In this document: positions 28,123 through 37,617 of the stretch, in pieces
Layout of the letters: each line of letters begins with the position of its first letter
Position numbering within the stretch: position 1 is the stretch's first letter
The notes under the pieces: generated by a model
Told to the model about the DNA's origin: nothing
The model's input: only the letters and a program-made list of their open reading frames with translations
The model's database searches: none
Assembly (NCBI RefSeq): GCF_024347615.1
Contig: NZ_AP025508.1
Span: forward strand, 3,534,001-3,598,000
Source: Vibrio splendidus
Lineage (GTDB): Bacteria; Pseudomonadota; Gammaproteobacteria; Enterobacterales; Vibrionaceae
Direction of reading: 5' to 3'
Length of the DNA: 64,000 bases
Program-made: the position numbers and the translations under genes

Positions 28123-29841
28123 TTACTGAATCACAACTTTGGGTGTAACAAAAATAAGTAGTTCACTTTTACCCACATTTTCATAGCTACGACGGAATAA
28201 TGCACCCAAAACTGGCAGGTCTCCTAACAGAGGAACTTTGTCCACTGTACTGCTCACACTGTGCTGAAATATCCCGCCAAGCACGACTGTTTCACCATTA
28301 TTAACAAGCACTTGCGTCCCTATACGTTGAGTATCAATGGCAACAGCCTCACCCGTTCCGGTTTTCACTACTTGCCCAGGCCTATCTTGAGTCACGCTTA
28401 AATCCAATACCAAACGATTGTCGGGCGTGATTTGTGGTGTCACCTTAAGACTCAACACCGCTTTCTTAAATGCGACCGAAGTAGCACCACTTGAAGACGA
28501 CTCTAAATAAGGAATTTCAGTACCTTGCTCAATATAAGCGGGCTTTTTATTGGTAGTGATTAAACGTGGGCTGGAAATAATCTCAGCTTTTGACTCTTGT
28601 TGTAGTGCCGACAATTCAAGATCAAGCAAGGTATCTGAACCCAGTTTGGCCACCTGAAACGCAATGCTTGATGCATTAGGAGATGTCGCCCCTAGATTAA
28701 CGTTGAGGAAATCGTCAATCGCACTATTCCCACCATTATCGTCATACGGCGTAATTTGCGATGGGTGGTTGCCCTCTATCGAGCCGCCAACTTTGAAGCT
28801 ACCGTTGGTGGAAGAAACACCCCAACGCACCCCTAACTCATCAAGGTTACCCTCGGTAACGGTTACAATGCGCGCCTCTATCTGGACTTGCTTCACGGGG
28901 ATGTCCAAAGATTCAATGATGCCTCGTATCACGGCAATGTTTTCTTCCAGTTCACGAATCAATAGGGAATTGGTGCGTTCATCAATGGTGATCGAACCAC
29001 GATCGGACAACATGCTCACCGCACCTTCACCGCCAATCATGTCGGCAATGTCGGTGGCTTTAGCAAAATTAATCTTGATGATTTCCGACTTAAGCTCCCC
29101 TAACTCCTCTTCCAAGCGAGATTTCTCTAACGCTTGTTGCTCTCGAAGATCGAGTTCTGCTTTTGGCGCCACCAAAATAACATTACCATCAACGCGCTTA
29201 TCTAGTCCTTTAACTTGCAAGATAATGTCGAGAACTTGCTGCCAAGGTACGCCATCTAAACGTAAAGTTAGGTTACCAGCTACCGAGTCAGACACGACGA
29301 GATTGAAATCGTTGTAGTCAGCAATCAGCTGCAGGACATTTCGTACCGGGATATCTTGGAAGTTAATCGATATCAGTTTGCCCTCTTTTTCTAAAACGCT
29401 TTTCTCTTTGGTCGCTTCATTGATAACAGGCTTGCTGATCACCACCTCTATGAAACGACCTTTTAGGTTATATTCATACTGATAGTCACCAGCGATCGTC
29501 GCCAACAGTCGTGTGCTGGGCGTCTCTTTATAGACTTCAATACCTTCCACTAGGGTCGCGAAATCCTTCACATCCAAAAGATAAAGCTTATCGTCATTAA
29601 CTTGAGTATTGAGTAATTCGATACTTAACCCTTCCTGAGCACGTTGAACATCCACCACAGCGGTGCTGGTTGCCAGCTCAATAATAATGACGGCGTCTTT
29701 ATCTTTGTTTACCCTAAAATCAATATTCTCCAATTGATTAGGTAAGCTCTCGGCGTGACCGAGCACACTAAAGACTAACATCACAGACACAGCAAAACCT
29801 TGTAGAGCCTTGCTCACTAATCCACTTATTCCTTTAATCAT
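28123..29841 (-). CDS. pilQ: Type IV pilus secretin PilQ
   Basis: PilQ is the outer-membrane secretin pore for type IV pili, including the chitin-induced DNA-uptake pilus of vibrios. The protein has 572 residues. It has an N-terminal signal peptide (GFAVSVMLVFSVLGHA), an AMIN-type domain near 35-130, and an STN domain from about 160 (ISINFQDIPVRNVLQLIADYN). N-domain repeats follow (VKQVQIEARIVTV), then the secretin core with TEIPYLESSSSGATSVAFKKAVLSLKVTPQI (in pieces: LSLKVTPQ, NGETVVLGGIFQ) and PLLGDLPVLGALFR. It closes the pilM-N-O-P-Q cluster, 35 bases after pilP. Confidence 0.96.
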   Translation of the reverse strand: MIKGISGLVSKALQGFAVSVMLVFSVLGHAESLPNQLENIDFRVNKDKDAVIIIELATSTAVVDVQRAQEGLSIELLNTQVNDDKLYLLDVKDFATLVEGIEVYKETPSTRLLATIAGDYQYEYNLKGRFIEVVISKPVINEATKEKSVLEKEGKLISINFQDIPVRNVLQLIADYNDFNLVVSDSVAGNLTLRLDGVPWQQVLDIILQVKGLDKRVDGNVILVAPKAELDLREQQALEKSRLEEELGELKSEIIKINFAKATDIADMIGGEGAVSMLSDRGSITIDERTNSLLIRELEENIAVIRGIIESLDIPVKQVQIEARIVTVTEGNLDELGVRWGVSSTNGSFKVGGSIEGNHPSQITPYDDNGGNSAIDDFLNVNLGATSPNASSIAFQVAKLGSDTLLDLELSALQQESKAEIISSPRLITTNKKPAYIEQGTEIPYLESSSSGATSVAFKKAVLSLKVTPQITPDNRLVLDLSVTQDRPGQVVKTGTGEAVAIDTQRIGTQVLVNNGETVVLGGIFQHSVSSTVDKVPLLGDLPVLGALFRRSYENVGKSELLIFVTPKVVIQ

Positions 29842-29876
29842 ATTTACATCTCATATCCACATCATGTGACATTGGT

Positions 29877-30398
29877 TTACTTCAGAGCCAGTCTAACGTT
29901 GCGCTTATGCCAACAACCTAAGCCATCTGGAAGAGTTTCATTAATCTGAACGTACTGGCTCGTCACTTTAGTAACTCGGCCATTGTTTAAGCCGATAAAC
30001 TGGCCTTTTTTGACGTTTACCACGTTGCCTTTGGGTGTTTGCACTAACCCAAACACACTTGTTCCGCTTCCCATGACGCCTCTTAAACGAAGCTTATTCA
30101 ACGGGTACTTTTCTAATTTCCCATTACGAGAACGCGCGCTAGGTTGCCAACAGTCTTTCTTAACTAAAGGCTGATTTTGCACGATGGCTTCTTTAGGCAG
30201 TTCAAACGGAGGACGAAAGGCTCGGCGCTGATAAGTAGCGGCCAAAAACTCAGTCGCAGGAACCAATTGTTCCACCTCTTTTCTCGCTTTGGCCTCAACT
30301 TGCACTACAAAGTCTTCTAACGAATCTTCATTCGCTTTACAGCCCGTGAGCACAAGCAATAGTAATGTTGAATAAAACACGCTATTGGGTTTCATCAT
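29877..30398 (-). CDS. pilP: Type IV pilus assembly lipoprotein PilP
   Basis: PilP is an inner-membrane-anchored lipoprotein that links the PilN-PilO complex to the PilQ secretin. The 173-residue product has a lipoprotein signal ending in the lipobox LTGC at about residues 17-20. A flexible, charged stretch follows, then a C-terminal beta domain (LRLRGVMGS, VKKGQFIGLNNGRVTKV) typical of PilP/HofP. Two Met codons in tandem could start it; the first is used. Its first 17 bases overlap pilO and it is followed by pilQ. Confidence 0.94.
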   Translation of the reverse strand: MMKPNSVFYSTLLLLVLTGCKANEDSLEDFVVQVEAKARKEVEQLVPATEFLAATYQRRAFRPPFELPKEAIVQNQPLVKKDCWQPSARSRNGKLEKYPLNKLRLRGVMGSGTSVFGLVQTPKGNVVNVKKGQFIGLNNGRVTKVTSQYVQINETLPDGLGCWHKRNVRLALK

Positions 30399-31011
30399 TG
30401 ACCTCCGATTTAAATTGGTAGGTATAAGCTCGAACCCTGAAATGCAGCGTGCTACTTTCTTGACTGACTCGCTGCCAATTCACGTCATCAAAGCTGATGA
30501 TGCGCGGCAGCTTAGCAATAGCCGCAGAGAAATCACCAATCTCGTGGTAGTCACCCGTCAGCTCGATGTTGAGCGGTAAACGATAAAGAAACTCTTTGTT
30601 CTGCTTCTGCCCCCAGTCAATTCGCGTAAATGTCAGCTTATTATCCAATCCAAGCTCGTTCACAGAGGCCAACATACTGGCGAGCTCTTTTTGAACGGGC
30701 AATTGCTCCAATAGATAGTCATAACGGCTAGTTAGCTCATCCAGCTGGCTCTGAAGCTTAGGTAAGGCCGCAACCTTATTGGCCTTTATTCTCAAGGTCG
30801 CTTTTAAGGTCTGCTCTTGTCGCTTCATCTGCTGTAGCTCATCATCCAAAGGCAGCACATAAAGCCAAGTGCCAACACCTTGGATTAACACTATCAACAC
30901 CAGAATCACGAGAAGCTGAGGCAACAATGGCCATTCGGTGATCTCATCAACATCGAGATCTTGCAAGCTCATCCTGTTTTGCCAACTAATCTTATTTTGA
31001 AGGTTAGCCAT
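30382..31011 (-). CDS. pilO: Type IV pilus assembly protein PilO
   Basis: PilO forms with PilN a periplasmic heterodimer that aligns the pilus platform. The product has 209 residues. After a short cytoplasmic start there is one membrane helix (LLPQLLVILVLIVLIQGVGTWLYVL) near residues 28-52, here described only by position. A coiled coil covers about 58-105, and a ferredoxin-like domain with FTRIDWGQ, LPLNIELTGDYHEIGDF and FRVRAYTYQ follows. It overlaps pilN by 8 bases and pilP by 17, evidence of tight translational coupling. Confidence 0.94.
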   Translation of the reverse strand: MANLQNKISWQNRMSLQDLDVDEITEWPLLPQLLVILVLIVLIQGVGTWLYVLPLDDELQQMKRQEQTLKATLRIKANKVAALPKLQSQLDELTSRYDYLLEQLPVQKELASMLASVNELGLDNKLTFTRIDWGQKQNKEFLYRLPLNIELTGDYHEIGDFSAAIAKLPRIISFDDVNWQRVSQESSTLHFRVRAYTYQFKSEVNDETQ

Positions 31012-31618
31012 GATGCGCCCCCTTCTCTTTTCTGCTCGCGGTTGTGCTTTCTACGGTTGTGTTTTCTAAAGAAACAGGGCTAAACACAAAAGAAACCTTG
31101 AAGGTCTGAAACTCTTTATTGAAGCGCTTGCGGTTATGAACGATAGAGTGCATCTCAACCCCTTCCACAGAATCTGAACGCTCGAGGTTGTCCAACATCG
31201 TAGCGAGACGAGCAGTACTGTCGCTAATGCCCGACATTTCAATCTCCTGACCATTCATCTTTATCTTGTCGACATACACACCCTCAGGAATCAGCTCCGG
31301 CATCAAGTTCATAAAGTCGGTGGTCTTATTGCGGCCAAGCTGTAGCGATTCGACTACATCAAGCCTAGTCAAAATCGCTTTATGCTCCTGCTCTGCGACC
31401 TTTAATGACTGAATCTGTCGGTCGAGCTCGGCAATATATCGATTGAGGTAACTAAGACGTGCTTGCTGCTTGGCTTGTTGGTCGTAAAAATAGTGACCAA
31501 CCGCCCATTGCCCTGCAAGCGCGATGATGACACCAAGAATGATCAGATGGATAAAGCGCTTCTTATGCTGAGCGCGAATCTCATCACGCCACGGCAGCAG
31601 GTTAATTTGATGCAACAT
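31004..31618 (-). CDS. pilN: Type IV pilus assembly protein PilN
   Basis: PilN couples the cytoplasmic actin-like PilM to PilO in the membrane. The canonical start MLHQINLLPWRDE, the PilM-binding peptide INLLPWR, fixes the ATG at 31618 and gives 204 residues; an upstream frame start adds unlike residues. One membrane helix follows (about residues 22-42), then a coiled coil with Gln and Lys, and a periplasmic domain containing MPELIPEGVYVDKIKMNGQ. It overlaps pilM by 17 bases and pilO by 8. Confidence 0.95.
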   Translation of the reverse strand: MLHQINLLPWRDEIRAQHKKRFIHLIILGVIIALAGQWAVGHYFYDQQAKQQARLSYLNRYIAELDRQIQSLKVAEQEHKAILTRLDVVESLQLGRNKTTDFMNLMPELIPEGVYVDKIKMNGQEIEMSGISDSTARLATMLDNLERSDSVEGVEMHSIVHNRKRFNKEFQTFKVSFVFSPVSLENTTVESTTASRKEKGAHHG

Positions 31619-32627
31619 GCTTTTCTCCCTGCCACTTGAGTCCACTCATCGCCATACCCGCCGCAATACCGAAATGTTGCCAGTTCGTTGGTAACCGACG
31701 TCGCTTCGCCACCTTATTCTCAAATAGAGAGAAAGGGTTCAGTGACTCGCAACTTAACTGAAAATGACGTTCTAGCTCTTCGGTTACCATAGGAATGCTG
31801 GCGCCCTCACCCATCAGCCAGATCCCTGAGATAGGTTGCTGTGCATTTCCTGATGAATAGAGCTGTAATTGACGCTTGAGCTTCTCAATCAAATTAACAA
31901 TAAATTGATGTGTATCTTCAGTGGTGGCGAACACACTCTCGATATCACTTGCAGGACCATTGCTGCGAAGATCTTTGGTACCAAAAGCGATATCTTTATA
32001 AAACGGTGCCAAACCTTGTGGAATAATGCCTAACGACGTTTGGTCGATTCCCACATCCACCAGCAGCCAATTTTTCTTTTCGGGGTACAGGCGCGATGCC
32101 ATTTGCCAGATGTTAAGCAACCCATGCGCCTGCGTGTCTACCACCACAGGTTTAAAACCAGCTTTGGTCAAAGCATCCGCTCGGCTATCCACCACTTCTT
32201 TACGAGTGGCGTATACTTGATAACTGCTTGTCGAACCTTTACCAAATCGTTTGTCTTCCAGCTTTACAAAATCTAAACTCAGCTCCTCTATCGGAAAGGG
32301 AGATTGATGAGCAAAGGTTTGATAGATCGAAAACTCCTTTTCTCTGTCTTCTAACTCACTCTCTATTTGCAGTACTTTGCTGATCACCGTGTTATCAGGT
32401 ACTGAAATGGCGACGTTGCAACAGCCAAAAGGCAGCCCTTTCCTAAGTTCTTTAAGTTTCTTAACAGTTTTCTGATACTCCAAAGTATGGTTAGCTGTAA
32501 AAATGTCGTCCGAAATCGGCAGCTCTTTGTATCCCACTAGGGCATACAACTCCCCCACGGGTTTTAGTACCACAGCTTTGATGCTGTGATGATTTATATC
32601 TATACCTGTAATTAATGATGAACCCAT
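31602..32627 (-). CDS. pilM: Type IV pilus assembly protein PilM
   Basis: PilM is a cytoplasmic actin/FtsA-like ATP-binding protein that docks to PilN. The 341-residue product shows the PilM start SSLITGIDINHHSIKAVVL (phosphate-1-like loop), the AISVPDNTVISKVLQI segment, the second phosphate loop NWLLVDVGIDQTSLGI near 195, and the adenosine-region SGIWLMGEGASIPMV near 275. ATG at 32627 has AGGAG nine bases upstream; an upstream TTG at 32651 is the weaker alternative. It heads the pil cluster and diverges from mrcA over 150 bases, the usual arrangement in gammaproteobacteria. Confidence 0.95.
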   Translation of the reverse strand: MGSSLITGIDINHHSIKAVVLKPVGELYALVGYKELPISDDIFTANHTLEYQKTVKKLKELRKGLPFGCCNVAISVPDNTVISKVLQIESELEDREKEFSIYQTFAHQSPFPIEELSLDFVKLEDKRFGKGSTSSYQVYATRKEVVDSRADALTKAGFKPVVVDTQAHGLLNIWQMASRLYPEKKNWLLVDVGIDQTSLGIIPQGLAPFYKDIAFGTKDLRSNGPASDIESVFATTEDTHQFIVNLIEKLKRQLQLYSSGNAQQPISGIWLMGEGASIPMVTEELERHFQLSCESLNPFSLFENKVAKRRRLPTNWQHFGIAAGMAMSGLKWQGEKHVASN

Positions 32628-32778
32628 GTGACCTAGCTCCTGAAGTGCCAAGCATTTCGTTGATTATCTAGGGGTTGTGATTATTAGTTAAATAAGCGTT
32701 AATAAACGAAAGCTAAGTTTTTAGCCTAGAGTACAAGGGTTTGCTGCTTATCAGCCTTAACTAATCAGGGATTATCCG

Positions 32779-35337
32779 GTGAAGTTCATAAAGCGATTAT
32801 TCATATTTACATTGATTTGCATGATTCTTGGAGTCAGTACAATTTTTGGGTTTTATTATTACGTAAAACCAGAGTTGCCTGATGTTGCCACTTTGCGTGA
32901 TGTGAAGCTCCAAACGCCAATGCAAGTCTTCAGTCAAGACGGTAAGTTGATCTCTCAATTTGGCGAAAAGCGTCGTAACCCAGTGACTTATGACGAGATC
33001 CCTCGCCACTTAGTTGAAGCTCTGATTGCCACCGAAGATAGCCGTTTTTACGAACACCCAGGTATTGACCCAATCGGTATCACCCGTGCAGCGCTCGTCG
33101 TTGCAATGTCGGGTTCAGCCAAACAAGGGGCGAGTACCATTACTCAGCAGCTTGCGCGTAACTTCTTCTTATCTAATGAGAAAAAGATAATGCGCAAGAT
33201 CAAAGAGATCTTCATTGCGATCCATATCGAGCAACTGCTTAGCAAAGAAGAGATCATGGAGCTTTATGTAAATAAGATCTTCCTTGGTCACCGCTCGTAC
33301 GGTTTTGGCGCGGCAGCGCGTGTCTATTTCGGTAAAGATCTCCCTGAGCTTACCCTGAGTGAAATTGCTACGCTGGCGGGTATGCCAAAAGCACCGTCCA
33401 CGATGAACCCTATCTATTCGATTGAGCGCGCGACTCACCGTCGTAACGTGGTATTACGTCGTATGTTAGACGAGAAATACATCACTCAAGCAGAGTTCGA
33501 TGAAGCTCGTAGCGAGACATTGATATCGAAATACCACGGTGCAGAGATTGAACTGAGCGCGCCGTATGTTGCTGAAGTAGCACGTGCGTGGATGGTTGAA
33601 CGCTATGGCGAAGCCGCTTACACATCAGGTATGAAGGTTTACACGACCGTTGATTCAAAACTGCAAAAGGCAGCGAACCAAGCGGCGATTAAGAACCTAC
33701 TTGGCTACGATGAGCGTCACGGCTACCGTGGTGCAGAAAAAGTATTATGGCAAACGGCACAATCAGCTTGGGATCAGGAACAAATCGTTAAACACCTTAA
33801 GTCTCAACCAACCTATGGTGACTTAGTCCCTGCTGTTGTTACCGCGGTTGATTCGAAAAGCGCTCAAGTTTGGGTTAAAAACCAAGGCGAAGGCACTATT
33901 GAGTGGCAAGGCATGAACTGGGCGCGTAAATTCCTAACGGATAATCGCCAAGGACCAGCCCCCTCTCAAGCGAAAGAGATTCTTGCTGTTGGTGAACAAG
34001 TTTGGGTTCGTCATGAAGCAATTACAGGAGACGAAGTATCTGAAGAGCCAACAGAAGAAGCAACGACGGACACTGAAACACCTGTTGAATGGCGACTAAG
34101 CCAAGTTCCCAATGCGAACACCGCTTTTGTTGCAATGAACCCGAACAACGGCGCTGTACTGTCGATGGTGGGTGGCTTTAACTTTGTTCACAACAAATTC
34201 AACCGTGCAACGCAATCTATTCGTCAGGTGGGTTCTGGTATCAAACCATTTATCTACTCAGCGGCGATTGATAAAGGCCTAACGTTAGCATCACTGATCA
34301 ACGATGCGCCTATCAATCAATGGGATAAGAGCCAAGGTACCGCATGGCGACCAAAGAACTCACCACCGACCTACGTGGGTCCTACGCGTTTACGTATTGG
34401 CTTAGCTCAATCTAAAAACGTAATGGCTGTGCGTGTGCTGCGTGAAGTTGGCTTAGATGATACTCGTAACTACCTAACTCGTTTTGGTTTTGATATTGAC
34501 GAAGTACCTCGCTCTGAAACCATTGCTCTAGGTGCGGGTAGCTTAACGCCAATGAAGGTAGCTCAAGGTTACTCAGTATTCGCTAATGGCGGCTACTACG
34601 TTGAACCTTTCTACATCAGCCGCATTGAAACGCCATTTGGTGAGACTGAATTCGAAGCGACACCAAAAGTGGTTTGTAAGGACAATTGCGATCATAAGGT
34701 TGCCACAGACCCAATGGCCGATGAGTTTGCAGAGCAAGATGTGGATGCCAAAGTGCAATACGCGCCTCAAGTCATCTCTGAGCAGAACGCATTCCTTGTT
34801 CGCGAAATGATGTACAGCAACATCTGGGGCGGCGGTGACTGGAGTGCTGGCACAGGTTGGAATGGTACAGGTTGGCGAGCTCAGCCGTTGAAGCGTCGTG
34901 ACATTGGCGGTAAAACCGGTACAACCAATGACTCGAAAGATACATGGTACAGCGGCTACGGCCCTGGCATGGTGGCAACGGTATGGGTTGGTTTTGATAA
35001 CCACAACCGTAACCTAGGTCGAACTAAAGCGAACTCTAACCTTGGCAAGAGCCAGATTACCGGTGCCGAAGCGGGCGCTAAAACGGCAGAGCCTGCATGG
35101 GTTGACTTCATGGGTACAGCGTTAGCGGGCGTTCCTGCACAACGTAAAGAGATTCCGGAGAACATCGTTCGTGTTCGTATCGACCGTGAAACTGGCTTAC
35201 TGACTAACAAGTTCGATAGCTCATCGATGTTCGAGTACTTCGAGAAAGGCACAGAGCCAACTGAGTACATCACTGAACGTTTCAATGATGACATCTACTC
35301 AACGTCATCAGGCGAAGCAGTAGAAGAGCTATTCTAG
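32779..35337 (+). CDS. mrcA: Penicillin-binding protein 1A
   Basis: PBP1A is a bifunctional class A enzyme that polymerises and cross-links peptidoglycan. The protein has 852 residues (E. coli 850). A membrane anchor lies at residues 6-29. The glycosyltransferase (GT51) domain has EDSRFYEHPGID near 85 with the catalytic Glu, and the GASTITQQLARN motif near 115. The transpeptidase domain has SGIKP near residue 490 holding the acyl Ser and Lys, the SxN-type SKN (QSKNVMAVRV), and the KTG motif GGKTGTTNDS near 710. It diverges from pilM and ends in a large palindromic terminator shared with oxyR. Confidence 0.97.
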   Translation: MKFIKRLFIFTLICMILGVSTIFGFYYYVKPELPDVATLRDVKLQTPMQVFSQDGKLISQFGEKRRNPVTYDEIPRHLVEALIATEDSRFYEHPGIDPIGITRAALVVAMSGSAKQGASTITQQLARNFFLSNEKKIMRKIKEIFIAIHIEQLLSKEEIMELYVNKIFLGHRSYGFGAAARVYFGKDLPELTLSEIATLAGMPKAPSTMNPIYSIERATHRRNVVLRRMLDEKYITQAEFDEARSETLISKYHGAEIELSAPYVAEVARAWMVERYGEAAYTSGMKVYTTVDSKLQKAANQAAIKNLLGYDERHGYRGAEKVLWQTAQSAWDQEQIVKHLKSQPTYGDLVPAVVTAVDSKSAQVWVKNQGEGTIEWQGMNWARKFLTDNRQGPAPSQAKEILAVGEQVWVRHEAITGDEVSEEPTEEATTDTETPVEWRLSQVPNANTAFVAMNPNNGAVLSMVGGFNFVHNKFNRATQSIRQVGSGIKPFIYSAAIDKGLTLASLINDAPINQWDKSQGTAWRPKNSPPTYVGPTRLRIGLAQSKNVMAVRVLREVGLDDTRNYLTRFGFDIDEVPRSETIALGAGSLTPMKVAQGYSVFANGGYYVEPFYISRIETPFGETEFEATPKVVCKDNCDHKVATDPMADEFAEQDVDAKVQYAPQVISEQNAFLVREMMYSNIWGGGDWSAGTGWNGTGWRAQPLKRRDIGGKTGTTNDSKDTWYSGYGPGMVATVWVGFDNHNRNLGRTKANSNLGKSQITGAEAGAKTAEPAWVDFMGTALAGVPAQRKEIPENIVRVRIDRETGLLTNKFDSSSMFEYFEKGTEPTEYITERFNDDIYSTSSGEAVEELF

Positions 35338-35371
35338 CTAGGGTTTGTTGAACTTAGTAAGATGAACCAAC

Positions 35372-35411
35372 AAAAAAGGGTTGATATGAATTCATATCAA
35401 CCCTTTTTTTA
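35372..35411. terminator. Bidirectional terminator between mrcA and oxyR
   Basis: A perfect 38-bp palindrome has arms of 19 bases (AAAAAAGGGTTGATATGAA) centred on GAATTC, with A and T runs at both ends. It serves the two convergent genes. Confidence 0.93.
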
Positions 35412-35449
35412 TATCTACATCTGAACGAACTCCACTCTAAACTCGAGTG

Positions 35450-36343
35450 CTAAGCCGTTTTTTCCAATTGAGTTCGGATAGCCTCAGCCAGTTGCTCAAA
35501 ACGCCCCTTTAGCGGAGAGCCCGGTCGGTAGGCAACAACAATGCGACGTGAAGGTGTTGGATTCACCGCTGGCACGTAACACACGCCATCTTTCTGTTTT
35601 TCCTTTGGAACCGATAACTGAGGTAACAAGGTAATACCCGCCCCTGCCGCTACCATGTTACGCAGCGTTTCTAAGCTAGTCGCTTTAAAGCGTTCATCAT
35701 CTTTTGCACCCGCAGCAAAGCAGAAGCCCAAGGCTTGGTCTCGTAAGCAGTGACCATCGCCCAGTGCAAGTACGGTTTGTCCATTTAATTGCAGCATATC
35801 GACAGCGTCCTGCTGTGCCCATTCGTGATCACACGGTACGGCAACGCTTAATGGCTCGTCATAGACATCAATCTCTTTGAACGCCGCCGTTTCATCTACC
35901 GCAGCCAACACCAAGCAATCAAGCTTGCCATCTTCTAACTGGCTCACTAACTGATGTGTCTGCGCTTCGTGCAGGTAAAGCTCAAGGTCTGGGAAACTCT
36001 CTTTTAGATAAGGAATGATCTTAGGCAAAATGTACGGGCCAACGGTCGGGATAAAACCAATATGCATCGGCCCCGTCATCGCTTCACCGTGTCCACTTGC
36101 CATATCTTTAAACGTCTTTACCTCGTTGAGAATGCGCTTGGCTTGCTCAACAAGTTGTAAACCTGATTCTGTAAATATTACCTTCCTTGGGCTACGCTCG
36201 GTTAACTGAAGTCCAATTTCATCTTCCAGTTTGCGTATTTGACCGCTCAATGTCGGCTGACTAACAAAGCACGCTTCTGCTGCTTTTCGAAAATGTTTGT
36301 GCTCAGCGAGCGCCACCAAGTATTCAAAGTCACGAATGTTCAT
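35450..36343 (-). CDS. oxyR: Hydrogen peroxide sensor OxyR
   Basis: OxyR is a LysR-type activator that forms a disulfide on oxidation and turns on peroxide defence genes. The protein has 297 residues. The N-terminal helix-turn-helix (about 18-37, HFRKAAEACFVSQPTLSGQI) is intact. The redox pair sits at Cys199 and Cys208 in GDGHCLRDQALGFC, exactly the E. coli numbering, so it should be peroxide-responsive. It diverges from the peroxiredoxin-glutaredoxin gene, and a strong OxyR operator lies between them, implying both autoregulation and control of that gene. Confidence 0.97.
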   Translation of the reverse strand: MNIRDFEYLVALAEHKHFRKAAEACFVSQPTLSGQIRKLEDEIGLQLTERSPRKVIFTESGLQLVEQAKRILNEVKTFKDMASGHGEAMTGPMHIGFIPTVGPYILPKIIPYLKESFPDLELYLHEAQTHQLVSQLEDGKLDCLVLAAVDETAAFKEIDVYDEPLSVAVPCDHEWAQQDAVDMLQLNGQTVLALGDGHCLRDQALGFCFAAGAKDDERFKATSLETLRNMVAAGAGITLLPQLSVPKEKQKDGVCYVPAVNPTPSRRIVVAYRPGSPLKGRFEQLAEAIRTQLEKTA

Positions 36344-36416
36344 GCTCAGTCTCTTACCTCAGGTTTTAATAAGAACAAGGGGTTTAATAGAAACATTTAA
36401 AAGAAAAATGCTCTTG

Positions 36417-36453
36417 ATAGAATTTACCTATCAAAACCATAACATCAAACGAT
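36417..36453 (+). promoter_or_regulatory. OxyR operator between oxyR and the peroxiredoxin fusion gene
   Basis: ATAG-N7-CTAT-N7-ATAA-N7-CGAT fits the tetrameric OxyR pattern (ATAG N7 CTAT N7 ATAG N7 CTAT) at 14 of 16 positions with exact spacing. It is centred about 130 bases before the peroxiredoxin start and 90 before oxyR. Confidence 0.8.
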
Positions 36454-36564
36454 TAGAGCTATCAAAGGATTTATCTAATAATGGGCTCAACGAAACGAAA
36501 CAGAGCAAAGAAAAACGTTAAGCTCTGATAGAACAAAATTAAAATACTATTTAAGGAAATCAAT

Positions 36565-37293
36565 ATGTTTGCATCTAAAGAAGGTCAATCAATCCCTCAA
36601 GTAACATTCCCAACTCGCCAAGGCGATGCATGGGTTAACGTAACGACGGAAGAGCTATTCAAAGACAAGACAGTTATCGTATTCAGCCTACCAGGTGCGT
36701 TTACACCAACATGTTCTTCAAGCCACCTACCTCGTTACAACGAGCTGCACTCTGTATTCAAAGAAAACGGCGTTGATGACATCCTTTGTGTTTCTGTAAA
36801 CGACACGTTCGTAATGAACGCATGGAAAGCAGACCAAGAAGCTGAGAAAATCACATTCATCCCAGATGGCAACGGCGACTTCACAGACGGCATGGGTATG
36901 CTAGTTGAGAAAAACGACATCGGCTTTGGCAAACGTTCATGGCGCTACAGCATGCTGGTTAAAAACGGCGTGGTAGAAAAAATGTTCATCGAAGAAGACG
37001 TACCAGGCGACCCGTTCAAGGTTTCTGATGCTGATACTATGCTTAACTACCTTGCTCCTGAACACAAAGAGCAAGAGTCAATCACAGTATTCACTAAGCC
37101 AGGCTGTCCTTTCTGTATGAAAGCGAAGCAGAACCTAATCGACAAAGGTTTGAACTACGAAGAAGTGGTTCTAGGTAAAGACGCAACAACAGTAAGCCTA
37201 CGTGCAATCTCTGGTCGCACTACCGTTCCTCAAGTCTTCATCGGTGGTAAGCACATCGGTGGTAGCGAAGAACTAGAAGCTTTCCTAGGTTAA
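36565..37293 (+). CDS. Peroxiredoxin-glutaredoxin fusion protein (PGdx)
   Basis: This hybrid enzyme of 242 residues reduces peroxides using glutathione directly. Residues 1-165 are a Prx5-type peroxiredoxin with the peroxidatic Cys50 in [14 protein letters not shown]. Residues 171-242 are a glutaredoxin with the active site CPFC at 181-184 and the glutathione-site [14 protein letters not shown]. Fused forms are known from Vibrio, Haemophilus and relatives. It diverges from oxyR and has a near-perfect OxyR operator, so peroxide induction is expected. AAGGAAA precedes the ATG. A hairpin without a T-run follows at 37345. Confidence 0.96.
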   Translation: MFASKEGQSIPQVTFPTRQGDAWVNVTTEELFKDKTVIVFSLPGAFTPTCSSSHLPRYNELHSVFKENGVDDILCVSVNDTFVMNAWKADQEAEKITFIPDGNGDFTDGMGMLVEKNDIGFGKRSWRYSMLVKNGVVEKMFIEEDVPGDPFKVSDADTMLNYLAPEHKEQESITVFTKPGCPFCMKAKQNLIDKGLNYEEVVLGKDATTVSLRAISGRTTVPQVFIGGKHIGGSEELEAFLG

Positions 37294-37344
37294 TCACTTA
37301 GTCGCTAATAAACGCCTAGCAATTAAATAACCTAAGTAATACCA

Positions 37345-37370
37345 GCTAACCCACCCTCTTGTGGGTTAGC
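37345..37370 (+). terminator. Hairpin downstream of the peroxiredoxin fusion gene
   Basis: Perfect 10-bp arms GCTAACCCAC and GTGGGTTAGC with loop CCTCTT. There is no T-run, so it may be an mRNA 3'-end stabiliser or a weak stop. The remaining 247 bases to the next gene hold no ORF that I can support. Confidence 0.55.
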
Positions 37371-37617
37371 GATTCCAAACCACTCTTATCTGAGCTTTGG
37401 AAAAAGAGACAGCTTCTGACTCGCTAACTTTTAACTAACCTATAGTTAATTAAAAGAAGAGTTAGTAACAAGAAGCAGTGAGTAACAAAAAGCTGAATCA
37501 CAAGCTAAACCTAATAAAACAGAATAACAAAACTGACCCACAATCCTGACTCTCAAAAAATCACCAGAGTTGGAGGGGTTCGTTCACACTAAATTTAGCC
37601 ATTGCGAGAAAATTATT

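Noticed and set aside
28664..29317. A 217-codon rightward open frame inside pilQ
   Set aside because: It is antisense to the secretin gene, which has full family signatures and length; the long frame reflects codon bias of pilQ.
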